From the NCBI GenBank assembly GCA_013361525.1, contig JABFXY010000188.1, positions 1-64,000 on the forward strand: a stretch of 64,000 nt of DNA, in the 5' to 3' direction. Position 1 is the stretch's first letter. The number at the start of each line of letters is the position of its first letter. Below the pieces are notes generated by a model. The model worked only from the letters and a program-made list of their open reading frames with translations. It did no database searches and was not told where the DNA came from. Source of the stretch: Polyangiaceae bacterium (GTDB lineage: Bacteria > Myxococcota_A > Polyangia > Polyangiales > Polyangiaceae). The position numbers and the translations under genes are program-made. Below are positions 54,806 through 63,205 of the stretch, piece by piece.

Positions 54806-56542
54806 CTACAGCTCGTTCACCAATGCGGATTTGGCGAGCGTCCTCGTGAGCGCTCCGCGGAACGCATTTTGGCGACCTGCGACCTGCGCCAGGTCGGCGA
54901 GGTACGAGCGCGCGACCTGGGGATCTCCGGCGCGGAACGTCGCTTCGGCGGCGGCGACGACCAGCGTCGCGACGCTGGGGTACATCGCCTTGTCCCGGTG
55001 CGCGAGCGCGAGGGAAGCTCGGCGGGCGGCGGCGGCGCGGAGCACCTCGGGAACGATCTCGAGGTCCGCGGCGTGGTCGGTCGAGCCTTCCCGCTCGCGG
55101 ACAGCGAGCACGATCGCGGGGCCCGGGCTCAGCGCGTTCCAGCCCCAATCGCTGGAGGGAGGCTCGCTCGCCTGGAGCTCGTCGGGCTGCGACGAGGACA
55201 GCGCGAACGCAGCGCCGATGACATCGCCGTGGCGCGAGCGCGCGCCGAAGAGGGGGGCGCACAGCTTGGAGGCGACCGGGGTCCCTTTCGGGCCGCCATA
55301 AAGCGCGACGAGGAGCGCAGGAAATGCAATGGGACCGGCGTTATGGTCGTGCTCCCATTGCTCGTCGCTTTGGTCGAGCAGATGCGCGACGTCGGCGAAC
55401 GAGCCCGCCATCGCGCCGATCAGCGCCCGCATGCGCGGCGTGAGGAGCTCGAACATCGACGCGGCGCTGTCGAGCCTGCCGACCAGGACCTCGCGCTCCG
55501 GCTCGTCGAACAGCAGCCACCGTGACAGCCTCGGCACCGTCGGGTCCGCGGCGAATGCGCGCTTCGCGAGCTCGACCGCGCGGTGATCGTCCGCAATTCG
55601 TGTTGCGAGCTGCACGCCGATGTCGAGGAGAAGCGCCCTGCCCGAAGCGTCCTCGAGGCTCGCGTCGGCTTCCTCGACGACGTCCAGGCCGGCGGACCAT
55701 TGCGATTGATCGGCGAGGCGGAGGACGAAAGTTCTGTAATGGGCCCAATCTCTCGTTCGGCGCGCCATTCGAGCGACGCCTTCGAGGCCTTCGATATGCT
55801 CGAGCGCTTCCGCGAGCAGCGCCTCGGAGGGTTTCCAAGCGAAGATCTGCGGCCGTCCCTCTTCGCGGTGTGCGTGCTCTTCGAGCGCGCGCGCCCAAGC
55901 TTGTGCGAACTCCGAAAACGCTTCGAGCGGACGGATGGCGAGCTCTTCCAGCAATCGAAGGGGGAACAACACCGATCCCAAATCGGAGAGGCGCGCGACC
56001 GCGTCGAGCACGGCCTCGACCCGCTCTTCGGCGCGGACCTCTTCGTAGACGCTGACCAAATAGCTTCCGAAAACGGCCGGCGTGACGAGGTCTTCGACCC
56101 GTGCGCCCGACTGCGGCGAGCCGTCCGGATCCGTCGCGGCTTCGAGCTCGGCGAGCAGGCTCAATACGGTCTCGTAACAAGCGCGCGCGGCGGGGGCCTC
56201 GTTGCGCAGGAGAAGCCTGCGCGCGCGGACGAAGAGCGCACTGGACTCGTCGAAATCGACGCGGAGCGTGCGCATCGTCGAGCGGCACCATCGATCGATA
56301 TCGACCAGTAGATCGGGATCGTCGAGCAACCATCGCGCGCCGCCGAGCTTGCGCGCAGCGAACTCGACGAGCTCGTGGGCGAGCCCGCGAGGCGCCGGCA
56401 TTGTCGAATAGAGACTGACCGACGAAGGCCGCAGAGAAACGGCCTTCATCAAGAAACGGCGTAGGTCCGCTGCGTCCAAGCGCTCGAGGGCACCGTCGAC
56501 ATCCGACAGTGTTGCAGCCTCGAGATCGAAGCGGTCGTTCAT
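54806..56542 (-). CDS. Unknown 578-residue protein
   Basis: A soluble, mostly helical protein rich in Ala, Leu, Glu and Arg with no signal peptide. Long helix pairs suggest TPR- or HEAT-like packing (VEAVLDAVARLSDLGSVLF; VAHLLDQSDEQWEHDHNAGP), but I could not assign a family. No catalytic motif is seen. ATG at 56542 overlaps the stop of a 58-residue gene by four bases, so the two form a coupled pair downstream of the second PH-like membrane protein gene. It converges on the CapA-like gene. Confidence 0.75.
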   Translation of the reverse strand: MNDRFDLEAATLSDVDGALERLDAADLRRFLMKAVSLRPSSVSLYSTMPAPRGLAHELVEFAARKLGGARWLLDDPDLLVDIDRWCRSTMRTLRVDFDESSALFVRARRLLLRNEAPAARACYETVLSLLAELEAATDPDGSPQSGARVEDLVTPAVFGSYLVSVYEEVRAEERVEAVLDAVARLSDLGSVLFPLRLLEELAIRPLEAFSEFAQAWARALEEHAHREEGRPQIFAWKPSEALLAEALEHIEGLEGVARMARRTRDWAHYRTFVLRLADQSQWSAGLDVVEEADASLEDASGRALLLDIGVQLATRIADDHRAVELAKRAFAADPTVPRLSRWLLFDEPEREVLVGRLDSAASMFELLTPRMRALIGAMAGSFADVAHLLDQSDEQWEHDHNAGPIAFPALLVALYGGPKGTPVASKLCAPLFGARSRHGDVIGAAFALSSSQPDELQASEPPSSDWGWNALSPGPAIVLAVREREGSTDHAADLEIVPEVLRAAAARRASLALAHRDKAMYPSVATLVVAAAEATFRAGDPQVARSYLADLAQVAGRQNAFRGALTRTLAKSALVNEL

Positions 56543-56715
56543 GTTGCGGATGCGAGTGGATACACCTCGCATCGATCCATCCGTTTGACGAGATCGCGCA
56601 TTCGAGCCAAGCCCCCCTGTCCTCGGCGATAATAGAGGATCTGCGGGCGCCCAGAAATCGGGCAAATCAGTAGGAGCGTTCGATCGAAAAAGTCACGCCG
56701 CGGCGCTCCATTCAT
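56539..56715 (-). CDS. Small coupled protein, 58 residues
   Basis: A short basic protein containing LLLICPISGRPQILYYRRGQ and LARMRDLVKRMDRCEVYP. Two cysteines and the beta-turn-like SGRP suggest a small folded domain, but no family is recognised. It is supported as a gene by its non-shadow composition and by its stop overlapping the next start (ATGA at 56539-56542). GTG at 56736 is a possible earlier start. Confidence 0.55.
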   Translation of the reverse strand: MNGAPRRDFFDRTLLLICPISGRPQILYYRRGQGGLARMRDLVKRMDRCEVYPLASAT

Positions 56716-56754
56716 CGTCCATCTCGTTGATGCCACGAGGCCTCAGCGCAAAAA

Positions 56755-58089
56755 CTATCGCATCGCGAGATGCTCGCCGTACGTCGTGCGCGGCGCCGCA
56801 GCCAAACGAGCTTCCTCCACCGCGGCCTCTTCGATGTCGCCGCGCGCGGCAGCCATCAGAGCGTCGCGGAGGATCGGATGTGCGGATCGTTCTGCCGCCG
56901 AACGCACACGCGCGAGGATCCGCTCGTCGCCGCGCTGCGCGAGGACGAAGGCGGCGCCGACGCGCTCTTCGAGAGGCGCGCGCGGGTCTTCGACGATGCC
57001 GGCGAGCCGCTCGTCGTCGACGTAGCCGATTCGATACCGATCCGTTCGTCCTGCCAGCTCGGCCAGGCGGACGCGCCACACGTTCATCGGCGCGGACCCG
57101 CGCTCGAGGCCCGGCACGCGCACGCGCGCCGACGGCTCTCGGTGCAGCTGCGCGGAGAGCGCGCTCGCGAGGATCTCCGGCTCGATGGTCCGAATGAAAT
57201 GGTCCGAGCCGTCCTCCCTCCGGACGATGACGCCGCGGTCGCACACTTCGATCGAGTCGATGTCTTCGTACGCGAGGTAGAGCTGCTCCGGCCGCGCCAT
57301 CACCAGCATCCCTTCGCTCCCCAGGATGACGGAGAGCGGCGCGCCGAAGCGCGACACGTACCGGATCGTCATGAACACGGGAAACAATCCGCTCCCGATC
57401 AGCGCGAGCATCGACAGTCCGCCGAACGGCGGAGCCACCATCGCGTCGAGCATCACGACGGCCGCGAGCATGAAGAGCAGGCTCACGAAGAGGCCTGCGA
57501 CGCCGGCCGCGCAGCCTTCGACCACCCGCGCGACCCGCGTCTCCCTGGTCAGCTCGAGACCGGCGCGCCGCCGCTCGACCCCGAGGAGCGCGCTGATACG
57601 CCGTGCTTCACGCTCGTCGCGGACCGTGAGGCCGATTCTCAGGTCGTCGTTCGCATTGATGATGAGAAGCTGCGAGTCGGAATCGTAATGGGCGCCTCGC
57701 AATGCGTTCTTCGGCAGCGTCCAGGAGCCGTCGTCGGTATGGACGAACAGGTGACCATTGCTTTCGAATAGAACGCCGGCCGAACGCTTGCCATAGCGAC
57801 GTTGCGGCATTGGCTCCGTCGGTGGGCGACGCGGCGGTGCGACGGGGCCACCGGCCGACGCCGCAATGGCGAGCCCTCCGAAGAACAGCGCCGCCGACGC
57901 GAGCAATGCAATCCCCGGAACGGCGAGCGCGCCGGCGCCGATCGCGCGCGGCTCGAGCAACGAAATGGCCGCGGGCAGCGCGACGACGCCGACGAACGAG
58001 ATCGCCGCGCCTGCGCGGCGCTGAGAAGCCGGCGCATCGACGACGACCCTCCCTCTCGCGATCTCTCGTTCGACGCCGCGGATCGTCAT
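56755..58089 (-). CDS. Membrane protein with two PH-like segments (paralogue of 11429-12529)
   Basis: A 444-residue protein with two N-terminal hydrophobic segments (about 30-85), a beta-rich segment (GVLFESNGHLFVHTDDGSW), two further transmembrane segments (about 195-250), a second beta-rich segment (LSVILGSEGMLVMARPEQL) and an alpha-helical tail with GIVEDPRAPLEERVGAAFVL. Domain order and the tail match the 366-residue protein at 11429-12529, so they are probably paralogues. The start is uncertain: ATG 58089 lacks a good ribosome-binding site and a GTG at 58155 would add 22 residues. Function unknown. Confidence 0.72.
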   Translation of the reverse strand: MTIRGVEREIARGRVVVDAPASQRRAGAAISFVGVVALPAAISLLEPRAIGAGALAVPGIALLASAALFFGGLAIAASAGGPVAPPRRPPTEPMPQRRYGKRSAGVLFESNGHLFVHTDDGSWTLPKNALRGAHYDSDSQLLIINANDDLRIGLTVRDEREARRISALLGVERRRAGLELTRETRVARVVEGCAAGVAGLFVSLLFMLAAVVMLDAMVAPPFGGLSMLALIGSGLFPVFMTIRYVSRFGAPLSVILGSEGMLVMARPEQLYLAYEDIDSIEVCDRGVIVRREDGSDHFIRTIEPEILASALSAQLHREPSARVRVPGLERGSAPMNVWRVRLAELAGRTDRYRIGYVDDERLAGIVEDPRAPLEERVGAAFVLAQRGDERILARVRSAAERSAHPILRDALMAAARGDIEEAAVEEARLAAAPRTTYGEHLAMR

Positions 58090-58194
58090 CACGAAAGAGC
58101 CTAGCAGAGCCGACGACGTCCGGGTCTCCGCGACGGCGATTCGCAGCGACGCCACACGTGGCGCAATGGATCCGTTGGCGCGTGTGAGACGACG

Positions 58195-60858
58195 CTACCG
58201 TCGCGGACCGCCCGCGAGCGTCGGTGCGATGTGACGAACGATCCACGCCTCGAGCTCGCGCACGTCCGCCTCGGTACACTCCGCCGCCAGCTCGTAGCGG
58301 TCTTTGTTGCGCTTGAGCAGACCGCGGCGCAAAAACGCGACGTACGCGGCCGAAAACGTCGGCGCGCTGATGGCCTCGCGTCGATCGATCTCCCCGCCGA
58401 GGAACATCTGATGGCCGATCTCGAGCGCCTGCTGCACCAGCTCTTTGTCGGTCAATCCTCGCGACAAGAGGAGGCGCGTGGCGCGCGCGGCGACGCGGTA
58501 CGCCTCGAGGATCGGCGTGAGATGCGCGCCGTGCCAACCGAGCCAGGTCATCGCGTCGTCGTCGTCGTTGCCGGGACCCACCGACAAGAGCTCACCGCTT
58601 CGCGCGAGCTCGCCGAACGCGACCATGTCCTCGATGGTCCGCGCCATCCGCTCTTCCAGCGGACCCGCTGCGTCCCCGAGGTGGAGCATGTCCTGCGACA
58701 GCACGCGACCGAGCTCGCACGCCTCCAGTTGGACGCGTGAGGCAGGGACGTTGCGCGCACCGGCCGCGCGAAACGCGAGGCTGACGAGCGAGCGCTCGGC
58801 GAAGAAATGCACGATTCCGTTTTTTGCGAAATCGAGGCGCGCGCGCCCTTCCTCCGGCACGGTGTAGACGATGTCGTCGCCCGCGTGCAGAAGGCCGGAG
58901 CGCAGCGTGACGCGCGCTCCGCGCTCGAGCGTCGCGTCGGGCGCGTGTTCCTTCACCAGGCCGCCTCGCGCCAACATGACCGCGGCGTCTCGAACTGCGG
59001 CCTCGCGAACGCGGCCATCGCCGTGCACGAGGGTCTCCACCGGTCGAGCCCCGGCACGGTGCGCAACCGTCAGCAAGCGACCGACGCGGGCGACCAGCGC
59101 CGGATGCGCGAGTCCGCGCCCCGGCATGTCGAGCAGCGCCATCGCGACGAGGGCACCCGCGGTGAGGCGCGCGCTCTCGTGAATGCCCTGGACCACGGTG
59201 TCCGCGAGGCGCGTCGTGACGCTTCGTCGTTTCGCCGGCGTGAGCGGGCTCGCCGTCAAAAGCATCTGCGCGCGAAGCTCGTCGAGATCGATCGGCTCGC
59301 CGAACGTGACGTGCACGCGCCCGTAGTCGTACGAGAGCGCATCGGCGACGGCGAAGAGCGAGCCCGGGCCCTCCGTCTCCTTCTTGGCGCCTGCGCGTTC
59401 GCGCGCGAGCTCGAAGTCTTCCATCAAGCGCTCGTATCCGATGTTGATCGGGACGAACGCGACGGGTCGACCATCCATCGAGGTCGCCGTGTCGACCACG
59501 ATGTTGAGGAGCCCGAGCTTCGGCGGGAGCAGTCTGCCCGTCCTCGATCGGCCACCTTCGACGTAGAACTCGATGGCCCACCCGTCGCGCAGGAGGCGCC
59601 GCACGTAGGCGTCGACCACCGCCGCATAGAGGCGGTCGCCGCGAAAATCGCGCCTTATGAAGAACGCTCCACCTCGCCGCAAGACCTCCCCGACGGGGAA
59701 AAATGCGAGGTTGTCGCCGGCGGCGACCACGGGCAGCTCGAGCAGGTTCTTGCGCAGCACGTACGAGAGCACGAGGTAATCGACGTGGCTCTTGTGGCTC
59801 GGCAGGAGGACGACCGTGCCGCGGCGCGCGGCTTCTCGAACCCGCTCGATCCCCGCGGGCTCGACGTCGACGCCGGAGAACACCTTGCCGATCAGCCGGT
59901 CGGCGAGCAGCTCGATCGCTCGGAGCATGTCGGGGTTCGGCGCGGCCGCGAGGCCGTCCAACAGGCGGCGAGCCTTCGCTTCAATTTTCGCGCGCTGCAC
60001 CGCTTCGCCATTCGATAGATCGTCGATCAACGCGGACAGGCGAGGCGAGCGCAGCACCTCGTCCCGAATGCGGTCCGGTGCCTTCTGCATCGGTCCGAGC
60101 GCGGCGCGACGCTCGCGCTCCACCTTGCGCAGCAATGCGAACGTCAATCGTCGAACCCGGCTGTACGACGCCGCTTCCTCGGGCTCGCTCGCGAGGAATG
60201 CGCGTGCGCTGACGACGTTGCCCATTCGAACGGCGCCATTCTGATAATTGATTAGAAATTGCGCGACGGCTCGCAAATCACCCGGCATGTCGGTCGGGCC
60301 GAATACGACATCGAATGGCGAAAGCCCGAGCTGACCCGGTTTGTTCGACCAAATGAACGTCGTCGGGACGAGCGATACGTCGCGCTGCGTCTCTTCGACG
60401 AAGGAGAGGATTGCGTCGAGCAGCTCGTCGCCTTCGCGGCTGCCTCGGGTGCTCGCGGCAAACACGGAAGGAGGACGGCGAAGACAGACGATCGCCGTCT
60501 CTCCGCGCGCGAGCGCCTCGCGAAGCGCGGCGGGAGACCCGAGCTTGCCGTCGCCGTTTCCTCGGCGCTTGCGCGACAACAGGCCTGCACCGTCCGGACG
60601 AGACAGGAGCGCCGCGGGGACGGCAGGTAGATCGTGGGTGAAGCCGATCGGCGGCAATTTCCACGTTGTGACGAGTTGCCACAGTGCGAGCGCGTCGACG
60701 CCGGAGACGGCGCGCAGAACAAAGACGACCGGCCCTCGATTCGCGGCGAGCGCCACCGTCGCGCGATCCGTTTCGTCGACGCGCAGGTGCGAAAAGAGCT
60801 TTCCGACGAGCCCTCGCGGACGGCCGATGACGTCGAACAGCCGCGCCAGCGTGGTCAC
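58195..60858 (-). CDS. plsB: Glycerol-3-phosphate 1-acyltransferase (PlsB-like)
   Basis: An 887-residue enzyme. The acyltransferase blocks are present: PSHKSHVDYLVLSYV (HxxxxD), GGAFFIRR, FYVEGGRSRTG and VPINIGYERL. The long N-terminal part (to about 330) and the C-terminal helical domain match the large PlsB-type GPAT of gamma-proteobacteria and myxobacteria. It makes lysophosphatidate from glycerol-3-phosphate and acyl-ACP or acyl-CoA at the inner membrane. GTG at 60858 is chosen because a longer frame would overlap the divergent gene at 61001. Confidence 0.9.
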   Translation of the reverse strand: MTTLARLFDVIGRPRGLVGKLFSHLRVDETDRATVALAANRGPVVFVLRAVSGVDALALWQLVTTWKLPPIGFTHDLPAVPAALLSRPDGAGLLSRKRRGNGDGKLGSPAALREALARGETAIVCLRRPPSVFAASTRGSREGDELLDAILSFVEETQRDVSLVPTTFIWSNKPGQLGLSPFDVVFGPTDMPGDLRAVAQFLINYQNGAVRMGNVVSARAFLASEPEEAASYSRVRRLTFALLRKVERERRAALGPMQKAPDRIRDEVLRSPRLSALIDDLSNGEAVQRAKIEAKARRLLDGLAAAPNPDMLRAIELLADRLIGKVFSGVDVEPAGIERVREAARRGTVVLLPSHKSHVDYLVLSYVLRKNLLELPVVAAGDNLAFFPVGEVLRRGGAFFIRRDFRGDRLYAAVVDAYVRRLLRDGWAIEFYVEGGRSRTGRLLPPKLGLLNIVVDTATSMDGRPVAFVPINIGYERLMEDFELARERAGAKKETEGPGSLFAVADALSYDYGRVHVTFGEPIDLDELRAQMLLTASPLTPAKRRSVTTRLADTVVQGIHESARLTAGALVAMALLDMPGRGLAHPALVARVGRLLTVAHRAGARPVETLVHGDGRVREAAVRDAAVMLARGGLVKEHAPDATLERGARVTLRSGLLHAGDDIVYTVPEEGRARLDFAKNGIVHFFAERSLVSLAFRAAGARNVPASRVQLEACELGRVLSQDMLHLGDAAGPLEERMARTIEDMVAFGELARSGELLSVGPGNDDDDAMTWLGWHGAHLTPILEAYRVAARATRLLLSRGLTDKELVQQALEIGHQMFLGGEIDRREAISAPTFSAAYVAFLRRGLLKRNKDRYELAAECTEADVRELEAWIVRHIAPTLAGGPRR

Positions 60859-61000
60859 GCGCCCACTCGTACCGCCGCCGAGGCGGAAACGGAATCGCCA
60901 TCTTTGCGCGTCGCCGCGCGTGTGACCCTCGACGCACTGGGCCCTGCGACGACACAACTCAGGACACTCGGCGGCGCTCGCGCTGGTAGCATCCTCGCCC

Positions 61001-61600
61001 ATGAGCGGACAAGGACCGCCCGGTGGCTACGGCCCGCCGGGAGGAAGCGGATACGGGGGGCCACCGCCGGGTGGCTATGGTGGACCGCCGCAAGGTGGTG
61101 GTCCGGGCGCACCACCGGGCGGTTATGGTGGGCCGCCTCCGGGAGGTTATGGTGGCGGGGCACCACCACCAGGTGGTTATGGTGGACCGCCCGGTGGTTA
61201 TGGTGGACCTCCTCCGGGAGGTTATGGTGGGCCGCCGCAAGGGGGACCTCCCGGTTATGGTCCGCCGGGTTATGGTCCACCCGGTTATGGTCCGCCGGGC
61301 ATGCAGCCGGCACAGAGCGCACCACCCGCATGGGTCGGCTACGTCGCACGCGGGTTCTTGGCCCTCGGGATCCTCCTCGCATTGGGCACCGTCGCGGCCG
61401 GCATCTCGAGCGAAGAGCTAGGGATGAACATGGCCATGGCGACTGCCGGCCCGCTCGGATTCGGGATCGTCGCCACCCTGCTCACCCGCAAATCCAGCAC
61501 GGGCGGGGCTGGCAAACCACTCGGCTGCGGATGCCTCGCCGGATTCGTTCTTTCGACCGCGCTGGTCGTCTTCTTCTCGGCGATCTGGCCGAGCTTGTGA
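61001..61600 (+). CDS. Gly-Tyr-Pro repeat membrane protein
   Basis: A 199-residue protein. Residues 5-100 are almost only Gly, Pro and Tyr in imperfect GGYGGPPPG and GYGPPG repeats; residues 110-199 contain three hydrophobic helices (YVARGFLALGILLALGTVAA; MAMATAGPLGFGIVATLL; GFVLSTALVVFFSAIWPS). Such domains are intrinsically disordered and may phase-separate. The repeats probably face the cytoplasm. Its 3' end overlaps the antiparallel kinase gene by 183 bases. Confidence 0.75.
   Translation: MSGQGPPGGYGPPGGSGYGGPPPGGYGGPPQGGGPGAPPGGYGGPPPGGYGGGAPPPGGYGGPPGGYGGPPPGGYGGPPQGGPPGYGPPGYGPPGYGPPGMQPAQSAPPAWVGYVARGFLALGILLALGTVAAGISSEELGMNMAMATAGPLGFGIVATLLTRKSSTGGAGKPLGCGCLAGFVLSTALVVFFSAIWPSL
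61015..61302 (+). repeat. Internal minisatellite encoding Gly-Pro-Tyr repeats
   Basis: Imperfect tandem copies of ggttatggtggacc and ggttatggtccgccg fill the region. Unit lengths vary from 15 to about 36 bases. They lie within the coding frame and should be prone to slippage. Confidence 0.85.
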
Positions 61601-62977
61601 TCGCGCGCCATTGAACCAGAGATCGAGCGCCGCCGCGGAGTGCTTCTCCTGCGCGGCGCCGTTCTCCTTCACCGCGCTTTGGTCCCCTACAGCGCCGAGC
61701 GCATCGTTCGGCGGCAATCGTGTGGGAACGAGGATCCCCGCCACGACGATGCCGAGCGACATCATCGAGACGATGAGCGTCGGTGGTCCGCGGCGGCCGG
61801 TCCGCTTCTTCGGGCGGCCGCTGAGGATGCGCGAGAGCGATTCGCTCATCTCCCGCGCGCATGTAAATCGCTTCTCGCGCTCTTGGTGGAATGCGCGCTT
61901 GAACCACGCATCGATGCCGCTCGGTAGCTCCGGGCGTCGCTTGGACGGCGCCTGGAAGTCGGACGTGAGGATCGCGAGCATGCTCGGGCCCGAAGACTTC
62001 CGACGGAACGGGGTGACGCCCGTGAGCGCTTCATAGGCGAGGACGGCGAGCGCCCAGAGATCGGCGCTCTCGTCGACCGACTCACCACGCGCCCGCTCGG
62101 GGCTCAGGTAGTCGGGCGTGCCGATGACGACGCCGTGGGCCGTCGAGCGCGGCGCATCGACCGCGAGCGCCGTGCTTCGGTGCGCCGCTGCTTTCGCGAT
62201 GCCGAAGTCCGCGAGCTTCGCCGTCTCACCGCCCTCGGCATCCGGCACCATCAGAATGTTCGCGGGCTTCAAATCGCGGTGGACGATACCTGCGGCGTGC
62301 GCCACCGAGAGCGCATCCGCCACGTGCTCGACGATCTTCGCGACGCGTTCGGCGGGCAGCGATCCTTCTCTTCGCAAGAGCTCGTCGAGCCCGCGCCCCG
62401 GCGCATACTCCATCACGACGAACGGCCCGCGCGCGTCACGCCCCGCGTCATGCACGACGACGATGTGCGGGGTTTTGCACCCCAGCTGGGCCGAAACTTG
62501 CGCCTCGAAGCGGAACCGATCGAGCGCAGTTCGCGCGCGCTCGCTGTCCGGTGACGAAGGCTCGAGGCAAAATTTTACCGCGACCTTCGTGTTGAGCAGC
62601 GTGTGCTCGGCGAGCCAAACCTCACCCGCGCCGCCGACGCCGATCCGCTCGATGAGGCGATAACGGCCTGCGATGACGGAGCCGACGCGGTAGCGCGATT
62701 GCCTTCCGCTCGTCGGGAGCTCGGCTCCTTCGGAGACCAACGTGATTTCCGTTGGGGTCTTCGGGCGCGCATCGGCACCGCCCGAAAGCGGGACCGAGAC
62801 GTTCTTCCCTCCAGCCTCCAACTCGGCCGTCGTTACGCTCAGCACGTCGCGTGTGTTCGCCTGCGAAAGCATCTCGAACCGCCCGGCCAGCAGCGATGCA
62901 GCCCGCGTGCCGCTCGAATTTCGCCGAAAGTCGCATACCTCCGAGCTGCCTTCGTTCGCAGTGAGGACAGTACGCAT
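61418..62977 (-). CDS. Ser/Thr protein kinase with C-terminal hydrophobic segment
   Basis: A 519-residue kinase. The N-terminal 105 residues are not recognised. The kinase domain (about 107-385) has GVGGAGEV, VAVKF, HRDLKPAN, LADFGIAK and GTPDYLSPE, all intact. A hydrophobic helix (about 398-413) follows, then a charged tail. The last 60 residues overlap the convergent membrane-protein gene in antisense, so their composition may be constrained by it. No ribosome-binding site is evident at ATG 62977. Confidence 0.85.
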   Translation of the reverse strand: MRTVLTANEGSSEVCDFRRNSSGTRAASLLAGRFEMLSQANTRDVLSVTTAELEAGGKNVSVPLSGGADARPKTPTEITLVSEGAELPTSGRQSRYRVGSVIAGRYRLIERIGVGGAGEVWLAEHTLLNTKVAVKFCLEPSSPDSERARTALDRFRFEAQVSAQLGCKTPHIVVVHDAGRDARGPFVVMEYAPGRGLDELLRREGSLPAERVAKIVEHVADALSVAHAAGIVHRDLKPANILMVPDAEGGETAKLADFGIAKAAAHRSTALAVDAPRSTAHGVVIGTPDYLSPERARGESVDESADLWALAVLAYEALTGVTPFRRKSSGPSMLAILTSDFQAPSKRRPELPSGIDAWFKRAFHQEREKRFTCAREMSESLSRILSGRPKKRTGRRGPPTLIVSMMSLGIVVAGILVPTRLPPNDALGAVGDQSAVKENGAAQEKHSAAALDLWFNGARSQARPDRREEDDQRGRKNESGEASAAEWFASPARAGFAGEQGGDDPESERAGSRHGHVHP

Positions 62978-63127
62978 GTGGCTAATTGTCAGGCGCTGGC
63001 GCGGAGCGGGCCTCGCGTCTTTCTTCCTCGATCGGCGCGGCGTGGTTCATCGGTCGCATGTCCTTCTCCGCAGATCGCACGTGCACGTTCCAATTCACGA
63101 ACGTCGATTGAAAAACAAATCAGCAAC

Positions 63128-63202
63128 GAGACAACGATGACCATGCGGTCACGACGCTGCTATGGCGTTGCGAATCACCTCATGCTCCGCCATCGTTGTC
63201 TC
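63128..63202. promoter_or_regulatory. 12-bp inverted repeat upstream of mvaS
   Basis: gagacaacgatg (63128-63139) and catcgttgtctc (63191-63202) are perfect arms 51 bases apart. The right arm ends 3 bases before the favoured mvaS start. It may be a pair of regulator sites or a long stem in the leader. Confidence 0.45.
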
Positions 63203-63205
63203 ACA

